From contig NZ_KK366024.1 of assembly GCF_000686845.1 (NCBI RefSeq), positions 89,261 to 153,260 of the forward strand: a DNA stretch of 64,000 bases, given 5' to 3'. The notes below the pieces were generated by a model. The model saw only the letters and a program-made list of their open reading frames with translations. It did no database searches and was not told the DNA's origin. The DNA comes from Paenibacillus sp. UNC451MF. Lineage in GTDB: Bacteria > Bacillota > Bacilli > Paenibacillales > NBRC-103111. Below, in pieces: positions 1-7,954 of the stretch. Every line of letters begins with the position of its first letter. Positions within the stretch are counted from its first letter, which is position 1. Position numbers and translations under genes: made by a program.

Positions 1-366
1 GTCCATTCGAATTATGAAATAACAGGGCCGCTTAGCCAGATTATAAACGTACTTCCCGCGCTGGAGAATTCGCAGGATATTACGAATCAGGTGTTCATGT
101 ATTTACTAGGAAAGAGCGATGAGTCGGCCACCTTGGAGATTCAGCGCTTTTATGAGCTTATGCTGGAAATGTCGAAGAAATGGATTCTTGCCGGACAGGA
201 GCATGGAGTCATACCATTGACAGTGGATGCGGACAAGACAGCGGACTTATTTGTCTTACTGTCATTCGGGTTCCGCATGCGAGGTTTTGTCTCATCGGAT
301 GCGAAGTCCTTTGAAGCCTCCGATTTTTCAAGCATGATGATGAAGCTGCTTCAGCCCAAGAATTAA
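1..366 (+). CDS. TetR/AcrR family regulator, C-terminal part only
   Basis: The frame is open from the first base of the window, so the N-terminal DNA-binding domain lies outside it. What remains is about 121 residues of helical, ligand-binding type sequence with conserved-looking hydrophobic spacing (FYELMLEMSKKW, ADKTADLFVLLSFGFRMR), which resembles the C-terminal half of TetR proteins. It sits on the same strand just upstream of an MFS exporter, the usual arrangement for a regulator of that pump. The family call rests on the C-terminal half alone, so it is an inference; the helix-turn-helix should be visible just upstream of the window. Confidence 0.6.
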   Translation, partial: VHSNYEITGPLSQIINVLPALENSQDITNQVFMYLLGKSDESATLEIQRFYELMLEMSKKWILAGQEHGVIPLTVDADKTADLFVLLSFGFRMRGFVSSDAKSFEASDFSSMMMKLLQPKN

Positions 367-423
367 AATAGAAGCAAGCTAGAGGGAGGGCAGGAAATTT
401 CGCTCTATGTTTCAAAATAGTGG

Positions 424-451
424 TTGACTTGCTCAGAAGCCATGCTATAAT
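424..451 (+). promoter_or_regulatory. Sigma-A type promoter for the MFS exporter
   Basis: TTGACT at 424-429 and a perfect TATAAT at 446-451 are separated by 16 bases. The predicted start of transcription is near 458, about 60 bases before the GTG start at 519. Confidence 0.75.
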
Positions 452-464
452 CGCTGAATAGCGA
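451..464. promoter_or_regulatory. Operator-like palindrome over the transcription start
   Basis: TCGCT-GAAT-AGCGA is a perfect 5-bp inverted repeat with a 4-base centre. It begins at the last base of the -10 box and covers the expected +1. This is a good place for a repressor, plausibly the TetR protein encoded just upstream. Binding is inferred only from position and symmetry. Confidence 0.45.
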
Positions 465-518
465 AATAGTGGAGGAGAGCTAGTCCCCAATTAGAAACAG
501 AATGGAGAGAGATGAACC

Positions 519-1739
519 GTGGAGAAATCAGCTGCAACCGCAGCGCCTATGACCTCAACCGTATTTCCAATTATTTTTGCAATCAGTATCGTTCACTTAT
601 TGAACGATTCCATGCAATCAACGATATCGGCGTTATTCCCGATATTGAAGGATACTTTGCAGCTGTCCTATACGCAGATAGGACTAATAGCCTTTGCCAT
701 GAACATGACGGCATCACTCCTTCAGCCTGTCGTAGGTTTGTATGCAGATATACGTCCGCGACCCTATATCCTGCCAATCGGTGTTTGTTTTACGTTGGTA
801 GGAGTCGTCACCTTAGCCTTAGCGCCTAACTTCTTAGTTATTTTGCTCTCGGTTATTGCGATGGGGGTTGGCTCTGCCGTGTTTCACCCGGAATCGTCCC
901 GCGTCGCCTATCTGGCCGCAGGCGGGCAGAGGGGACTGGCACAGTCGATTTTTCAAGTAGGAGGTAATATCGGAAGCTCGCTTGGTCCCATCATGACAGC
1001 TCTGATCTTTGTACCTTTGGGTCAATTCGGCGTCATGTGGTTCACCATTGCTGCCGTTGCTGCTATTGCTATTCAATATTACGTAGCGGGCTGGTACAGC
1101 CGGCAGAACATACAACCGCGTCGTTCCGCCAAGGCCAAAAGCTCTGAGGGGCGGACCACCCTATTGTCTCGGAACCAGGTTATCGCAGCGATAGTGATTC
1201 TAGTATTTCTTGTATTTTCCAAGCATGTGTATATGTCGAGTATTACTAGCTTCTATTCCTTCTATCTCATACAAGATTATGGTTTAACAGTAGAACACGC
1301 ACAAATGTTCTTGTTTGCCTTCTTGGTAGCGTCGGCTGCGGGCACCTTCTTTGGAGGCCCTTTGGCAGATCGCTATGGCAGACGAAATATTATTTGGTTG
1401 TCCATACTGGGAACCGCACCGTTCTCCATCTTACTGCCATACTCCAATTTGTTCTGGTCAGGAGTTATGTGCGTATGCGCAGGCTTTGTGCTGTCTTCCG
1501 CCTTTTCTATTATAGTGGTGTACGCACAGGAGCTGCTGCCGGGGAAAGTGGGGCTTGTATCCGGGTTGTTCTTCGGTCTTGCCTTCGGACTTGGAGGACT
1601 TGGTTCCGCAGTGCTCGGCTGGATCGCAGACGCAACAAGCATTGCCTTTATTATGAAGCTATGCGCTTACTTGCCGTTGTTAGGCATTTTGGCTGTCTTA
1701 CTGCCTAAGGATGAGACTGTTCAAGGTCATTCAGCCTAA
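519..1739 (+). CDS. MFS exporter, fosmidomycin-resistance (Fsr) type
   Basis: The 406-residue, 12-helix membrane protein belongs to the major facilitator superfamily. The N-terminal FAISIVHLLNDSMQS stretch, the GLYADIRPRP loop after helix 2, the HPESSR motif near residue 120 and the GGPLADRYGRR loop in the second half match the fosmidomycin-resistance Fsr subgroup, proton-driven drug exporters. The start is GTG at 519, with GGAGAG nine bases upstream. It follows a TetR-type gene and has its own strong promoter with an operator-like palindrome. A close paralogue of the same length lies at 30164-31390. The true substrate is unknown. Confidence 0.88.
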   Translation: MEKSAATAAPMTSTVFPIIFAISIVHLLNDSMQSTISALFPILKDTLQLSYTQIGLIAFAMNMTASLLQPVVGLYADIRPRPYILPIGVCFTLVGVVTLALAPNFLVILLSVIAMGVGSAVFHPESSRVAYLAAGGQRGLAQSIFQVGGNIGSSLGPIMTALIFVPLGQFGVMWFTIAAVAAIAIQYYVAGWYSRQNIQPRRSAKAKSSEGRTTLLSRNQVIAAIVILVFLVFSKHVYMSSITSFYSFYLIQDYGLTVEHAQMFLFAFLVASAAGTFFGGPLADRYGRRNIIWLSILGTAPFSILLPYSNLFWSGVMCVCAGFVLSSAFSIIVVYAQELLPGKVGLVSGLFFGLAFGLGGLGSAVLGWIADATSIAFIMKLCAYLPLLGILAVLLPKDETVQGHSA

Positions 1740-1752
1740 TTGATATAATACG

Positions 1753-1792
1753 AAAGCCGCAGAGCAGGGAAATCCCTGAACTGCGGCTTTTT
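1753..1792 (+). terminator. Rho-independent terminator after the MFS gene
   Basis: AAAGCCGCAG at 1753-1762 pairs with CTGCGGCTTT at 1781-1790. An inner CAGGGA/TCCCTG arm extends the stem, and a short T run follows. It lies between convergent genes. Confidence 0.85.
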
Positions 1793-1807
1793 CACAATGC
1801 CTGATGT

Positions 1808-2695
1808 TTATTTTCCAAGTCTCCAGGCGAATAACTGTTCCAATTGTACATGCAATGACGGATTGTCCTTGCTCAAGGTTAATAAATAATTGTACATCCC
1901 CTGAATGATGATCTCATTCGGTTCCTCTTTCTTCAGCTCATTAATCACGGCATGAATCGACTGAATCAACGTATCCGATGTCCGTGGATCGGAGACGGTC
2001 GTTTCAATCCACTGCTTGCACTGCTCTACTTTCAACAGCCAGGTGCTGCCCTCACCACATAGACCGTTTTGCTGAAGCATGTCGATCGAGGACAGAATAG
2101 GGGCATTTTTCTTACAAATAATTCCCTGAACCAAATCGTCCAGTCGTTCGTATAAGAAAGAGGCTAGTTCCTCGATCTTGATGGAAATGTTATAGCTTAA
2201 GCAGTAAAATAAGTAATCCTTGAGCAAGCTGTTCAGCATGACTGCGCAGTCAAGGGAATGTCTCTCAATGGAGCTTCCGTATACATCTTCGATCCGTTTT
2301 TGAAACCAGACCATGAATTTCAGGTTTGTTTCAAATAGCATTTGTTTAATTGAGTCGTTCTGAATGAACGCTGCTCCGTTATTTTGCATCATGGTCAAGA
2401 ATTCTTTGTTCTCTATAATAATTTTCAATTGTTGTAAAATGACTTGACGCAGTATTGTCTCGGGAGAAGAGGACGTGTCAGAAGCCACTTGATCCAAGCC
2501 TTTAAAGAGAAACTCGAAAAAATAAGTGTAGATAGAAATAAGCAGCTCTTCCTTGGAATGAAAGTGCAGATAAAAGGCCCCCTTGGACACGCCGGCCAAG
2601 CTGACTATATCTTGTATGGATGTCGTATGGTAGTCTCTTTCCCCAAACAGTTTAATAGCAGACTGGATGATCTGCAGTTTTTTATCTTTCAACAA
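1808..2695 (-). CDS. TetR family repressor, YerO-like
   Basis: The 295-residue protein has an N-terminal TetR helix-turn-helix at about residues 8-55 (SIQDIVSLAGVSKGAFYLHF followed by KEEL). A long ligand-binding region follows, longer than in typical 190-residue TetR proteins. It is divergent from the GbsR-RND-adaptor operon; in Bacillus subtilis the TetR protein YerO likewise neighbours the RND pump YerP/SwrC and is of similar length. The expected role is repression of the pump operon and of itself in response to membrane-active compounds. Two TGACCAG-containing sites in the divergent region are candidate operators. The family is clear; the targets are inferred. Confidence 0.85.
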   Translation of the reverse strand: MLKDKKLQIIQSAIKLFGERDYHTTSIQDIVSLAGVSKGAFYLHFHSKEELLISIYTYFFEFLFKGLDQVASDTSSSPETILRQVILQQLKIIIENKEFLTMMQNNGAAFIQNDSIKQMLFETNLKFMVWFQKRIEDVYGSSIERHSLDCAVMLNSLLKDYLFYCLSYNISIKIEELASFLYERLDDLVQGIICKKNAPILSSIDMLQQNGLCGEGSTWLLKVEQCKQWIETTVSDPRTSDTLIQSIHAVINELKKEEPNEIIIQGMYNYLLTLSKDNPSLHVQLEQLFAWRLGK

Positions 2696-2766
2696 GGATC
2701 ACTTCCTGATTTTTCATAGTCTTTCTGTAAAGATTGTAAACGCAAGGGAATCTTTAGTCAAGATTG

Positions 2767-2780
2767 TGACCAGCTGGTCA
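2767..2780. promoter_or_regulatory. TetR-type operator, perfect 14-bp palindrome
   Basis: TGACCAGCTGGTCA is a perfect palindrome in the divergent region, about 70 bases from the TetR start. The same TGACCAG half-site occurs again at 2858-2867 with a shorter symmetry. TGACCAGTCA-like sequences are common for TetR repressors of efflux genes. Confidence 0.6.
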
Positions 2781-2857
2781 GTTTTTTGTTTTAACTAAGT
2801 TAATAATGGAAAAAAGTGTTGTAAATATTGGTTTTTTTGTATATAGTACTTTATGGA

Positions 2858-2867
2858 TGACCAGTCA
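2858..2867. promoter_or_regulatory. Second TGACCAGTCA operator-like site
   Basis: TGACCAGTCA shares its first seven bases with the palindrome at 2767-2780. It lies just downstream of a possible -10 box, TATAGT at 2842-2847. This places it at the expected start of transcription of the rightward operon, consistent with repression by the divergent TetR protein. Confidence 0.5.
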
Positions 2868-2948
2868 GTATTGTGTGTTAACGTAGTTGTTAACGATGTT
2901 ATGCTTACTACAAGGGTCTTAAAGAGAGAAAACGAAGAGGAGATGACC

Positions 2949-3467
2949 ATGCAGCATGCCCCGCGAAGCTTCTTGGAATTAAAGCAATTCGTCAGCAATC
3001 AGATGTCACTGCAGCTTGAGTACGACGGGCATAGTCCGTTAGTCGGAAGAATTCTAGCTTTACTGCTGTTCGCAACGGAGCCGATAAGCCTTCAAGAGAT
3101 TGCTGAACAGCTTAAAGTAACGAGAGCAGCGGTCAGCGTACATATCCGTTCCATGGAACGAATTGGACTATGTCATAAAGTAGCAACAAGCAATGACCGC
3201 AAAAATTATTACTACATATCCGATGATATCGACCTGTCTTCCATCCGTTCCTTTAAAGAGAGAATGTCAAATACCCAGCAGATGGTAATTACCGCTTTGA
3301 GCGCTTATGAAGTTATTAAGGATGTTGAACCTAATGAACAAGAGACCTATGCGCTATTAAAGGAAAGGTTCACCGCTTTCTCGGCGCTGGGTGATTTAAT
3401 CATGTCTCAGTTGGAGGAATTAGAAGAAAAGTGGAAGGTTATTAAGCAGCAATTAGGAAATACGTAG
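2949..3467 (+). CDS. GbsR/MarR-type winged-helix regulator
   Basis: The protein has about 172 residues with a winged-helix domain near residues 40-100: SLQEIAEQLKVTRAAVSVHI is the recognition helix region, followed by the SNDRKNYY wing. This pattern matches the GbsR branch of MarR-type regulators. ATG 2949 was chosen because GAGGAG ends six bases upstream; ATG 2943 abuts that site and an upstream ATG at 2853 has none. It is the first gene of the RND pump operon, 43 bases before the pump. With the divergent TetR gene, this gives the pump two candidate regulators. Confidence 0.8.
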   Translation: MQHAPRSFLELKQFVSNQMSLQLEYDGHSPLVGRILALLLFATEPISLQEIAEQLKVTRAAVSVHIRSMERIGLCHKVATSNDRKNYYYISDDIDLSSIRSFKERMSNTQQMVITALSAYEVIKDVEPNEQETYALLKERFTAFSALGDLIMSQLEELEEKWKVIKQQLGNT

Positions 3468-3510
3468 ACAAGATAAGAGACGTCAGCAGTAGGAATGGAG
3501 GAGTAGAGAG

Positions 3511-6500
3511 ATGAACAAGTTAACTAATTTTTCCTTGAAAAACGCTGCGGCCATCATCATTATCAGCATACTCTTGTTCATTGCGGGGAGTTTTTCAGCC
3601 ACTCAGCTGAAGCAGGAAAGCATGCCGGATATTTCATTGCCGGTTGTGTTTGTAAGCTCGGTATATCCGGCCCCGCCAAAAGATGTGATGGAGGATGTCA
3701 CGAAGAAGCTGGAGAAGCGGATTGTCGGTATTGAGGGCTTGAAGAAAGTGACTTCAACCTCGAATGACGGGTTCTCGGCCATTACGGTAGAGCTTGTTAA
3801 CGGCCGCAAACCAGATGACGCCAAGAGAGATATTGAGAGCGCCATTGCAGACGTAAAGCTGCCTGCCACCGCATCCAAGCCAAAAGTATCCAAATTCGGC
3901 AGCAGCGATTTCCCAGTATTTTTCGCAGCGGTCAATGGCGATAACGGGATGAATCAAGAGGAGCTTAATCGGATTTACAAAGATACGATTGAGCCAACGC
4001 TAAGCGCAATGAAAGGAATCGACCATGTCGACTCGGTAGGGCAGCAGGAAGCAACCCTCAAGCTGAAGCTCGATATTAATGCGCTAAGCAATTACGGTAT
4101 GACGCCTTCACAAGTGCAGCAAAGCATACAGGCGGCACTACTAACGAGCCCCGCAGGTACGGCGGATTTCAACGGCAATGAGCAGATGGTTCGTATTCAA
4201 AGCGATTTGAACACCATCTACAATTTGGAGAATATGAAGCTGACGGCTGCTTCTGGACAAACCGTGCTGCTTAAGCAAATATCCAAAGTAGAAGCAATAT
4301 CGGATTCTGAATATATCGATAGATTGAACGGCAACCCAGCCATTGGGATTACGTTATATAAAAGTAAAGATGCCAACACGGTTGAATTTTCCAATGATGT
4401 AAAGAAACTGATTTCCGGTTGGGAAACGGAATTTCCGAACATCCATTTTACAACCGTGTATAACTCCGCGAACGATGTTGAGAAATCCATTCACGGGATG
4501 CTGAAGGAAGGGATCTCGGGAGCCATTCTTGCTTCAGTTATGATTTTGCTCTTCTTAAGAAACGTTCGGATGACACTGATCGTTTTGGTCTCAATACCTT
4601 TATCTATTCTTACGACGCTTTCTATTATGGCACCGCTCGGCATTACACTGAACATCATGACTTTAGGCGGTCTTACGATAGCCGTCGGGCGTGTCGTGGA
4701 TGACAGTATCGTTGTTATTGAGAACATATTTAGCGAACTTCAGAAGGCTCAAGAACGGAATGAATCGGTTATCAAGATGGCGACCGCCAGGGTCTCCTCA
4801 GCGATTACTTCTTCAACGATAACAACAGCAGGTGTATTTTTACCGATTTCGTTTGTCGGCGGTATTTTGGGCGATATTTTCCGTCCGTTTGCTATTACCT
4901 TGGTCGTAGCTCTAATGACATCGCTAATTGTTGCACTTACCGTCATACCGATGCTGGCTAAGCTGATGGTGCTGAATAGTGATAACATCAAGCATCACGA
5001 TGAAGAAAAGCTTGGGAAATTTTCAAGCAAATATAAAAAGTTTTTGGAGTGGTCGCTCGACAATCCGAAGAAAACGATATTGGTTGCTTTTCTGGTGTTC
5101 GTCGTGTCGCTTGGTGGAACAGTACCGTTTCTTCCAGCAGCGTTCATGCCTGACAGTGCGACGGATAAACAAGTATCGTTTACATTAAAGCTGCCTCGTG
5201 AAACTTCCATCGAATCCATGGATCTAAAAGTGAAGGAAATCGAGGAAATGTTAAAGGCAGAGAAGGACCCAATTGGAGAGCCTGCTTTCGAATACTTTGA
5301 ATCGATGGTCGGTTACGATCAGAATAATACAAGCGGTGAGCGAGTTTCGTACAAAGCGATGATTATCGGGTCGATGTCCAAAGCTTCAGATGCCAAGAAG
5401 ATGTCCAAAGATTACGCGAATAAGATTTTAACTATGGTTCCAAAAGGGTCTGAAGTGGAAGGGAATCTGATGACGGCGGCTATGTCCGGTACCGGTGACG
5501 ATTTCGCTTACTTGCTAAAAGGGGATGACTTGAATCAATTAATGACTGGTGCAGAGCTAGTCAAAGAAAAATTGAAAGAATTCCCTGAGCTTGAAGAGAT
5601 CAAGGATAATTTGAGCGAGAAAAAAATGCAGGTGGAAGTCACTGTAGATCAGAACAAGGCGAGAACGTACGGCTTGTCCTCCGCTCAAATTCTGGATAGC
5701 GTAAGGGTTTGGTTAGGAAAAGTGGACATCGGTGAATTGAAATTCGATAATGTAACTTTCAAAACACAGATGATGATCCAGGATGATTTTAAAAACTCGG
5801 TTGATAAAATCGGTCTGTTCCAGATCACGACACCTACAGGTGCTGTAGTGAACTTGAACGAAGTTGCCAAAATCAAGCAAGTGGACGCTCCTGCCGCCAT
5901 TTCTCGTGAAATGCAAGAGCAGTACGTGAAAATTACGGCTAAAATCGATAGTAAAGACAAAGGCGGCGTCAGTACGAAAATAGCCGAAGAGCTTAAGAAA
6001 ATCGAGCTTCCTAACGGAATTAGAGCCCAAGTACAGGGTGTCAACGATGATATTCAAGAAAGCTTCGGGCAAATGGCTGTAGCGATGGTTGCGGCAATCC
6101 TTATCGTGTACCTCGTAATGGTTATTGCCTTCGGCAATGCAAGTGCGCCGTTCGTTATCTTGTTCTCCTTGCCTCTAGCGGCAATTGGAGGGTTCCTGGG
6201 CTTGTTGATAGCCGGAGAATCGATTAATATTACTTCTTTGATCGGGTTCCTTATGCTCATCGGTGTCGTTGTTACGAATGCGATCGTGTTGATCGACCGT
6301 GTGCAGCAGCTTCGTGAGGAAGGCACTTCAGTCCGCGAGGCATTGGTTAAAGCGGGCTTGACAAGACTGCGTCCAATCATTATGACGGCGGGAGCAACGG
6401 TTATTTCTTTGCTGCCTCTTGGGATCGGGTTGTCGGAAGGATCGCTGATATCCAAAGGCTTGGCCGTAGTAGTTATTGGCGGTTTGACAACATCCACCGT

Positions 6501-6627
6501 TCTGACGTTGGTCGTCGTTCCGGTAGTTTATGAAGTTATTGATGCGATGAAGGTTCGCGTAAGTCGACTGTTTAAGAAGAAAAGTAAAGTTAATAACAAT
6601 TCCAAGGCTGCGAACATAACCCATTAA
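3511..6627 (+). CDS. swrC: RND efflux pump, SwrC/YerP-like
   Basis: The 1038-residue protein has the full RND architecture: helix 1 at residues 10-30, a large extracytoplasmic porter loop at about 35-330, helices 2-6, helix 7, a second porter loop and helices 8-12. The proton-relay aspartates in helix 4 are present as D397-D398 in GRVVDDSIVVIEN. Length and sequence match SwrC/YerP of Bacillus, which exports surfactin-like lipopeptides and other amphiphiles. The RBS GGAGGAG lies 8-14 bases before the ATG. It is followed by an adaptor lipoprotein and a secreted protein, so it probably works as a pump-adaptor complex in the single membrane. The substrate is not evident. Confidence 0.92.
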   Translation: MNKLTNFSLKNAAAIIIISILLFIAGSFSATQLKQESMPDISLPVVFVSSVYPAPPKDVMEDVTKKLEKRIVGIEGLKKVTSTSNDGFSAITVELVNGRKPDDAKRDIESAIADVKLPATASKPKVSKFGSSDFPVFFAAVNGDNGMNQEELNRIYKDTIEPTLSAMKGIDHVDSVGQQEATLKLKLDINALSNYGMTPSQVQQSIQAALLTSPAGTADFNGNEQMVRIQSDLNTIYNLENMKLTAASGQTVLLKQISKVEAISDSEYIDRLNGNPAIGITLYKSKDANTVEFSNDVKKLISGWETEFPNIHFTTVYNSANDVEKSIHGMLKEGISGAILASVMILLFLRNVRMTLIVLVSIPLSILTTLSIMAPLGITLNIMTLGGLTIAVGRVVDDSIVVIENIFSELQKAQERNESVIKMATARVSSAITSSTITTAGVFLPISFVGGILGDIFRPFAITLVVALMTSLIVALTVIPMLAKLMVLNSDNIKHHDEEKLGKFSSKYKKFLEWSLDNPKKTILVAFLVFVVSLGGTVPFLPAAFMPDSATDKQVSFTLKLPRETSIESMDLKVKEIEEMLKAEKDPIGEPAFEYFESMVGYDQNNTSGERVSYKAMIIGSMSKASDAKKMSKDYANKILTMVPKGSEVEGNLMTAAMSGTGDDFAYLLKGDDLNQLMTGAELVKEKLKEFPELEEIKDNLSEKKMQVEVTVDQNKARTYGLSSAQILDSVRVWLGKVDIGELKFDNVTFKTQMMIQDDFKNSVDKIGLFQITTPTGAVVNLNEVAKIKQVDAPAAISREMQEQYVKITAKIDSKDKGGVSTKIAEELKKIELPNGIRAQVQGVNDDIQESFGQMAVAMVAAILIVYLVMVIAFGNASAPFVILFSLPLAAIGGFLGLLIAGESINITSLIGFLMLIGVVVTNAIVLIDRVQQLREEGTSVREALVKAGLTRLRPIIMTAGATVISLLPLGIGLSEGSLISKGLAVVVIGGLTTSTVLTLVVVPVVYEVIDAMKVRVSRLFKKKSKVNNNSKAANITH

Positions 6628-6680
6628 TCCGATAAAAGCTGGACTCAATTAGATCGACAGGGGAAAAGGAGAATCGTTCC

Positions 6681-7928
6681 ATGAAACGGACAAAGGCAAA
6701 CACAGTCAATAAAAACTTGAGTATCGTAGGAGCTCTCGTAATTAGCACGGCACTCTTTACCGGCTGCACAGCGAAACCGGAAGCTGCTCCCGCAAGTACG
6801 GAAGCACAAATCAAGACAGTCAAAGTAGAAAAGGTACAAAAGCAAAAGATCGCCGAACCCTTAGAGCAGGTTGCTGACATCGTTTCCTCTCTGCAAATGG
6901 ATGTTGTCACGAAGACGGGTGGCGATGTTCGGGAGATGCTGAAAAAACGCGGCGATACCGTGGAAAAGGGAGAAGTGCTGTTCCGTCTTGATCCAACGGA
7001 TGTGAACATCAGCAAGGAAAAGGCGCAAATCGCCTTATCCGGAACCCAGCAGCAGCTGACTAAAGCAAAGCAGGATCTGGAAGATTCCAAGCTGGAGCTG
7101 AAAAATGCAATAACGAAACAAGAAACGGCATTGAAGGACGCGGAGAAAAATTATAGCAAAATGCGTAATGACTATGATCAAGGGCTCGTGACCAAGTTCC
7201 AGCTCGAACAAACAGAAAGTCAGCTGAATAACCAGCGTCTTGATCTGGAGAACAGCCGCAATAAGCTGAAAACCTTAGAGAACACCAACTCTTTAGCTCA
7301 GTTAGATCAGGCTCTCCAAACTGCGGATGTTTCCATCAGAGAGGCTGACCGCACCTTGCAGCATATGGAAGTAACAGCCCCGGCTAGCGGTGTTATTACA
7401 GACCTTCCGATCGAGATCGGAATGACGCTGTCCGCAGGCTTCAAGGCGGCCCAGCTCCAGCAGCTTGATCCTATTAAGGTGAAAGCGGAACTAACAGAAA
7501 GCTCCGCAAATCTGATCCGTGGTAAGCAAGAGTTAACGCTCTACGTACCGGGGACAACAGATAAAATCACTGCCAAAGTAGCTTACTTGGCAGATGTAAT
7601 GAGTGCTCAGTCCAAATCCTATTCGCTTGAATTGGAAGTGCCTAACGCAGACCGTAAGCTGAAGCCTGGCATGAAAGCACAAGTGCTTTTGACGGAGAAT
7701 CAGGATCAGGTTGTCGTAGCGATTCCTACACTAAGTGTCGTACGTGAAGGTGGCGACACATTCGTCTTCGTGCTTACAGGAGATCAAGCCGAGAAGCGGA
7801 AGGTAGAAATGGGCCGACTGAACGAAACGTATCAAGAGGTGCTCTCCGGGTTGAAGGAAGGCGAGCAGCTTATTACTTCAGGTCAGCACCAGTTGAAGGA
7901 CAAAGAAAAGGTTCAGTTGGCCCAATAA
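6681..7928 (+). CDS. RND adaptor lipoprotein (HlyD/membrane-fusion family)
   Basis: The 415-residue protein has a lipoprotein signal ending in LFTGC (Cys29). After it come a half-lipoyl segment (GDVREMLKKRGDTVEKGEVLF, about residues 78-98), a coiled-coil hairpin of roughly 100 residues (about 115-225), the second half-lipoyl segment (APASGVITDLPIEIGMTL) and beta-barrel and membrane-proximal domains. These are the parts of a periplasmic adaptor in Gram-negative RND systems. In a single-membrane cell it would be anchored to the outer face of the membrane, bridging the pump towards the wall. It lies 53 bases after the pump gene on the same strand, so the two should be co-transcribed. Confidence 0.9.
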   Translation: MKRTKANTVNKNLSIVGALVISTALFTGCTAKPEAAPASTEAQIKTVKVEKVQKQKIAEPLEQVADIVSSLQMDVVTKTGGDVREMLKKRGDTVEKGEVLFRLDPTDVNISKEKAQIALSGTQQQLTKAKQDLEDSKLELKNAITKQETALKDAEKNYSKMRNDYDQGLVTKFQLEQTESQLNNQRLDLENSRNKLKTLENTNSLAQLDQALQTADVSIREADRTLQHMEVTAPASGVITDLPIEIGMTLSAGFKAAQLQQLDPIKVKAELTESSANLIRGKQELTLYVPGTTDKITAKVAYLADVMSAQSKSYSLELEVPNADRKLKPGMKAQVLLTENQDQVVVAIPTLSVVREGGDTFVFVLTGDQAEKRKVEMGRLNETYQEVLSGLKEGEQLITSGQHQLKDKEKVQLAQ

Positions 7929-7954
7929 AAGAGTTCCCAGAGGAGGAGAAGCAA

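Noticed and set aside
5685-6497. Several open frames antisense to the RND pump gene
   Set aside because: They lie entirely within the pump, whose full-length domain structure is clear.
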